Positions 60,527 through 64,000 of a stretch of DNA of 64,000 bases are shown here, piece by piece. The position numbers were made by a program, and so were the translations under genes. The notes under the pieces are model-generated. The model had not been told where the DNA came from, did not search any database, and saw only the letters and a program-made list of their open reading frames with translations. Origin of the DNA: Comamonas phosphati (lineage in GTDB: Bacteria > Pseudomonadota > Gammaproteobacteria > Burkholderiales > Burkholderiaceae_C); NCBI RefSeq assembly GCF_014637085.1, contig NZ_BMEU01000016.1, positions 1 to 64,000 of the forward strand, in the 5' to 3' direction. How positions within the stretch are numbered: the stretch's first letter is position 1; each line of letters begins with the position of its first letter.

Positions 60527-62085
60527 ACGCCTGCGAACAGCGCTTCATGGCCACGGCCGATGCCTTCGGTTTTGCAGAGCGGGATCTGCAGCCCGTGCTG
60601 GAGCATATGAACGCTTGGCTCGCTGGACTCGCCCAGGCGCTGGACGCCGTCCGCCTGGGGCAGGCTGGCTTGCTGCCCGCCAGCGCGCTGGCCCGGTTGG
60701 CGCAGTCCATTGATGCGAACGTGAAGGCCTGCGAGCATCATTGGACCGGGCAACGGGCGGCGCTTGAACCCGCGCAATCCCTGGCCAGGGCGTTCGAGGA
60801 CAAGGCCATGCTGCTGGTCTTTGGCAAGTTCAATGCGGGCAAGAGTTCGCTGTGCAATTTCCTGGCCGAACGTTTTCGCCAACAAGGCCGCGGCGTGCGG
60901 TATTTCCATCTGGAGGCCGGGCAGATCGTGGAAACGGAGCAGCGTTTTCACGAAGGCGCTACCGAGACCACGGCACGCCTGCAAGGTGTCTGCCTGGGCG
61001 ACAGACTGGTGCTGCTGGATACGCCTGGGCTGCATTCGGCCACTGGTGCCAACGCCGCGCTGACCCGGAGTTTTCTCGACAGCGCCGATGCCGTGCTGTG
61101 GTTGACCAGTTCCACCTCGCCAGGCCAGGTGCAGGAGCTTGACGAGCTTGCCGGTGAATTGCGGCGCGGCAAGCCGCTGCTGCCAGTTGTCACGCGCAGC
61201 GACTGCATCGAAGAAGACGAAGTCGATGGCGCCATCGTCAAATGCCTGTGCAACAAGACCGATGCCAATCGTGCCCTCCAGGAAGCCGACGTGCTGGCTC
61301 GTGCGGCGGACAAGCTCCAGGAACTGGATGTGGATGCGGGCTTGCTCAAAGCGCCGGTGTCGGTCTCGGCCCATGTGGCGCGCATGCGAGAGCAGACCTG
61401 CGAGGCCATGGCCGAAGCGGGTTTCGAGCGCCTGTATGGCGCGTTGCTGGAGATCGCCGGCCCCGCGCTGGCTTACAAGCAGCGCAAGTCCGCCGAGATG
61501 CTGCTGCATTATCTGCAGGAGCAGGTGCTCGGCAGCCTGCAAATCGGGACGGCTCCGGCGTTGGCGCAGTTGAGGCAGGCGTTGCAAGCCGAGCGCGAGG
61601 CGATGCCACAGCGGCAGGCACGGATCATCCAGATGGCGTGGCGCGGCGTCATTCCCGAACTGCCGGCATTGCTGGAGCAGCATGCGCCGCAGCGCGATGT
61701 GCGGGCCGTGTGCGCGCAAGTCGGGACCTTGGTTGCCGGCGCTTTCGAGCGGCAGGTGAGTGCATATCTGGACGGCTACGAACTGCTGCCGGTCTCTCCT
61801 GTGGATGTAGAACTGGCGGTAGACATTGGCTACGATTCAGCGCCTGACAGCTTGCTTGGCACCGGTGGGCAGAACCTGCCTGTCGGTTATGAAAATTTGC
61901 ATGCTGCGTTGGCGCATTCGGTTCGTAAACTGGTTTCAGACCTTGCCGCCAAAGCCGTGAATGCGTGCGAAGAGACCTTGTGCCGGTTGGGGGCTGTCGC
62001 TGAGCGGATGCAGGACACCGTGTGTTGGCAAGAGCAGCGGTTGCGAGATATCAAGCAGCAATTGCGTAACAGCACTATCGCCTGA
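60523..62085 (+). CDS. Dynamin-like GTPase, second of a tandem pair
   Basis: A 520-residue protein starting with GTG 60523, whose GTGA overlaps the stop of the first GTPase gene, so translation is coupled. About 95 N-terminal helical residues precede the G domain. G1 is GKFNAGKSSL (101-110), G2 Thr149/Thr150 (ATETTARLQG), G3 DTPG (166-169) and G4 TRSD (224-227). The C-terminal 230 residues are helical with heptad-like stretches (SLQIGTAPALAQLRQALQAE). The G1 FNAGKSSL and two-Thr G2 are closer to classical dynamin-like proteins than in its partner. The pair recalls bacterial two-component dynamins such as the Campylobacter DLP1/DLP2, from memory. Confidence 0.78.
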   Translation: MNACEQRFMATADAFGFAERDLQPVLEHMNAWLAGLAQALDAVRLGQAGLLPASALARLAQSIDANVKACEHHWTGQRAALEPAQSLARAFEDKAMLLVFGKFNAGKSSLCNFLAERFRQQGRGVRYFHLEAGQIVETEQRFHEGATETTARLQGVCLGDRLVLLDTPGLHSATGANAALTRSFLDSADAVLWLTSSTSPGQVQELDELAGELRRGKPLLPVVTRSDCIEEDEVDGAIVKCLCNKTDANRALQEADVLARAADKLQELDVDAGLLKAPVSVSAHVARMREQTCEAMAEAGFERLYGALLEIAGPALAYKQRKSAEMLLHYLQEQVLGSLQIGTAPALAQLRQALQAEREAMPQRQARIIQMAWRGVIPELPALLEQHAPQRDVRAVCAQVGTLVAGAFERQVSAYLDGYELLPVSPVDVELAVDIGYDSAPDSLLGTGGQNLPVGYENLHAALAHSVRKLVSDLAAKAVNACEETLCRLGAVAERMQDTVCWQEQRLRDIKQQLRNSTIA

Positions 62086-62392
62086 TCGGCGCGACGCTCG
62101 AAGCGGGGGCGCAGCTTGCCAAAGCCAAAGGCCGCCAGCCAAGAAGGCATGCGCTCGACGACCCGGCGGTTGCGTCGAGCCGGTCATTGCGATCGGTGCC
62201 TCTGCGGACGATGCGCTTTCTGATCGTCAATGCTGCAAAAATGGCCTGCTGTTTTTCTCATCTCCTCGTAATCCCCATGCCGTAGTCCTGTGTGGCCCTG
62301 GCATGGTCATTTCCTTATGGAGTCTCCAGGCGGCCGTGCTGACGGGAGGGGCGGTCATATCAACTCTCCGTACTGCGAAAGGTGCTGCTCCT
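62086..62392 (+). other. Gap between the GTPase pair and lrgA, probable promoter region
   Basis: About 300 bp without a credible gene. The lrgA frame is open through it, but the encoded residues are Arg/Cys-rich and unlike the LrgA family. No confident -35/-10 pair or terminator was found, so it is unclear whether lrgAB is a separate unit. Confidence 0.4.
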
Positions 62393-62767
62393 ATGCAAGC
62401 ATTGCAAGGTATCACTTGGCTTCTGGTGTTGCAGCTCACCGGCGAGGCCTTGGCCCATTTGCTGAACCTGCCGTTTCCCGGCCCCGTGATTGGCATGTTG
62501 CTTCTGGTGATTTCGCTGCGCTTTTCTCGGGTGCGTGAGCCGGTCCAGATTGCGGCGACTTTTCTTCTGGCGCATTTGTCGCTGCTGTTCGTTCCCGTGG
62601 GCGTAGGCGTGATCACCCACCTGGATCTGCTGCGCGACTACGGGCTCAAGCTGATGCTGGTCATCGCGCTGTCGACCTGGGCCGGCATGGCCGTCACGGT
62701 GCTGCTGGTGCGCGCCTTGATGCGCGATCAGTTCGCGGTGGCAAAGGAGGGCTCTACCGATGCCTGA
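62393..62767 (+). CDS. CidA/LrgA family holin-like protein
   Basis: A 124-residue membrane protein with four hydrophobic segments. MQALQGITWLLVLQLTGEAL then LNLPFPGPVIGMLLLVISLR contains the family's PGPVIGM(L/I)LL motif, and LLFVPVGVGVITHLDLLRDY is the second signature. CidA/LrgA proteins act with a CidB/LrgB partner at the inner membrane, in murein hydrolase export or in pyruvate/glycolate-type transport, depending on the organism. ATG 62393 is chosen as the family start. Its 3' end overlaps the LrgB gene by 8 bp. Confidence 0.88.
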   Translation: MQALQGITWLLVLQLTGEALAHLLNLPFPGPVIGMLLLVISLRFSRVREPVQIAATFLLAHLSLLFVPVGVGVITHLDLLRDYGLKLMLVIALSTWAGMAVTVLLVRALMRDQFAVAKEGSTDA

Positions 62768-63485
62768 TTTTGTTCAGCTCTGGGTCTATCTTTCGTCTGC
62801 GCCACTGTTCGGGCTGACGGCCACGCTGGTGGTCTACGTGCTGGCACAAATGCTGTATGTGCAGTCAGGCCATGCGCCATGGGCCAATCCGGTGCTGTGG
62901 TCGGTGGTGATCCTGGGCTCGGCGCTGATGGTCACGCAGGTGCCTTACCCCACGTACTTTGCCGGCGCCCAATTCATCCACTTTCTGCTGGGGCCCGCGG
63001 TCGTCGCCCTGGGATTTCCGCTGTGGGAGCGGCGTGCCGAGCTGCAGCGCGGCTGGGTGCGGTTTTTGCTGGCTGCGTTGGCTGGCGGTGCAACGGCCGC
63101 CCTGGTCGCCGTGGGCCTGGGCTGGGCGGCAGGCCTGTCGCCAGAGGTGCTGCGCTCGCTGGCACCCAAATCGGTCACGGCGCCGGTGGCAATGGGGGTA
63201 GCGGAGAAAATCGGCGGCGTTCCTGCTTTGGCGGCCGTGTTTGCCGTGCTGACGGGCTTGATTGGCGCCTTGTCGGCCCGTGCCCTGTTCCGGATGCTCG
63301 GTGTGGGCACGAGCGATGTGGAGTGGGTGGCCCGCGGTTTCGGGCTGGGCACGGCATCGCACGGCATAGGTGCCGCCCGGGCGCTGCAGGTGAATGCCGA
63401 TGCCGGTGCCTATGCAGGCTTGGCGCTGAGCCTGCAGGTGCTGCTGGCCGCGCTGCTGATACCGCTGGTCGCACGGTGGTTCTAG
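62760..63485 (+). CDS. CidB/LrgB family membrane protein
   Basis: A 241-residue integral membrane protein with about six to seven helices. Family motifs visible: FIHFLLGPAVVALGFPLWER, LAPKSVTAPVAMGVAEKIGG (the SVTTPIA-type signature) and GFGLGTASHGIGAARALQ. It is the obligate partner of the upstream CidA/LrgA-like protein and overlaps it by 8 bp. The pair forms the LrgAB/CidAB inner-membrane system. No LytSR-type regulator is adjacent. Confidence 0.92.
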   Translation: MPDFVQLWVYLSSAPLFGLTATLVVYVLAQMLYVQSGHAPWANPVLWSVVILGSALMVTQVPYPTYFAGAQFIHFLLGPAVVALGFPLWERRAELQRGWVRFLLAALAGGATAALVAVGLGWAAGLSPEVLRSLAPKSVTAPVAMGVAEKIGGVPALAAVFAVLTGLIGALSARALFRMLGVGTSDVEWVARGFGLGTASHGIGAARALQVNADAGAYAGLALSLQVLLAALLIPLVARWF

Positions 63486-63539
63486 GGGAACTGCCGCCGG
63501 CCAGCAGCGTCGTTGTCTCCGGCTGGGGCGGACAGGCGC

Positions 63540-63788
63540 TCAGATGCCGAGAATCTTCTTGGCTTCACCAAGCGACTTCATCGATTCATCGTGCTTGCCA
63601 GCCTTGTGCTGAGCCTCGCCGTCGGCGCGCAACCTGAGCACTTTGGCGGCATCGGCCTCGGACAGCTTGGGCTTGGTGGCGAGCTTGGCATCGATGGCTT
63701 TCATCTCATTCGGGCAGTTGTGGGCCCAGGCGAGGCCGCTTGCGCCGAGCAGCAGCAAGGACGTCAGCAAGGTTTTGCGAATACGCAT
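63540..63788 (-). CDS. Small secreted hypothetical protein
   Basis: An 82-residue protein with a clear signal peptide (MRIRKTLLTSLLLLGASGLA then WA-H, cleavage after AWA). The mature part is about 60 residues, helical and charged: HNCPNEMKAIDAKLATKPKL, then SEADAAKVLRLRADGEAQHK and ESMKSLGEAKKILGI, with a single Cys. It resembles small periplasmic helical-hairpin proteins; I recall no named family. ATG 63788 has AAAGG 10 bp upstream; the GTG three codons earlier is not needed. It converges with lrgB, about 55 bp away. Confidence 0.75.
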   Translation of the reverse strand: MRIRKTLLTSLLLLGASGLAWAHNCPNEMKAIDAKLATKPKLSEADAAKVLRLRADGEAQHKAGKHDESMKSLGEAKKILGI

Positions 63789-63892
63789 GACACACACCTT
63801 TCCATGGATAGAAGGAGATTTTCAGCATAGTGCACGTGTGGGCTTGCGTCGGAAGCATTTGGTTGAAAAATGTTTACATAGATGTCTGCATT

Positions 63893-63972
63893 CTGTGGTC
63901 CGCCAGGTGATGGCCCAGCAGAATGCGGCCCTGGTCGGGCAAAGCGCGGCGGCCGCCGAAAGCCTGAAGGCA
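63893..63972 (+). pseudogene. Probable chemoreceptor (MCP) C-terminal fragment
   Basis: The plus-strand frame from about 63893 reads VVRQVMAQQNAALVGQSAAA then AESLK, which closely matches the conserved end of the signalling domain of methyl-accepting chemotaxis proteins (QQNAALVEQSAAAAESL). Upstream sequence is not MCP-like and similarity stops after AESLK, so only about 26 residues remain. An open frame also exists on the opposite strand, so the fragment could be a chance antisense match. Confidence 0.45.
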
Positions 63973-64000
63973 GACCGGCACGCTGACCGTGGCATAAGGT

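Noticed and set aside
61961-62392. 144-codon N-terminal extension of the LrgA frame
   Set aside because: Overlaps the GTPase gene, is Arg/Cys-rich and unlike any LrgA; the family begins at 62393.

Overview
The window looks like a chromosome segment of a betaproteobacterium of the family Comamonadaceae, most likely Delftia or a close Comamonas relative. The reasons are the high G+C coding style, the gene orders smc-zipA-ligA and iscR-iscS-iscU-iscA-hscB-hscA-fdx, a phaC-phaA-phaB polyhydroxyalkanoate cluster whose PHA synthase carries an Ala-rich insertion after the lipase-like box (a trait reported for Delftia acidovorans), and several short palindromic intergenic repeats of the type common in this family. 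This assignment rests on recollection of families, not on a database search.

Layout. 1-8.1 kb: a collapsed remnant of an aromatic-ring hydroxylase facing an intact MarR regulator, a LysR regulator, then a marR-outer membrane factor-emrA-emrB efflux operon and a 613-bp imperfect inverted repeat. 8.1-13.6 kb: small membrane and hypothetical proteins, and an operon of a PAS-GGDEF-EAL protein, a YnfA protein and a polysaccharide deacetylase. 13.7-22.1 kb: smc, zipA, ligA and a patatin-like phospholipase. 22.1-25.4 kb: NUDIX, fumarylacetoacetase-family and zeta-GST isomerase genes and pgeF. 25.6-30 kb: phaC, phaA, phaB. 30.2-30.5 kb: two very small ORFs with good ribosome binding sites and a shared WPxDxRDxKR motif. 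30.7-40.2 kb: ABC-F ATPase, YgiQ radical SAM protein, extradiol-dioxygenase-like protein, aromatic aminotransferase, uvrB. 40.5-47.3 kb: isc Fe-S assembly operon, dnaQ, tRNA-Val(CAC).

47.6-59.2 kb is a benzoate catabolic block: a divergent LysR regulator with a perfect 19-bp operator palindrome, catB, catA, benABCD, a Rid-family protein, two MFS carriers and BenE. Together these encode benzoate uptake, conversion to catechol, intradiol cleavage to cis,cis-muconate and lactonisation. catC and the beta-ketoadipate enzymes are not in the window. Only 22 bp after benE, and on the same strand, come two overlapping dynamin-like GTPase genes, then an LrgA/LrgB pair. The window ends with a small secreted protein and a probable chemoreceptor fragment.

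The least explained parts are the tandem GTPases attached to the ben block, the two paralogous mini-ORFs after phaB, and a four-copy hairpin repeat that sits directly behind stop codons, three times inside the isc-dnaQ region. No CRISPR array, prophage or complete insertion sequence was seen.
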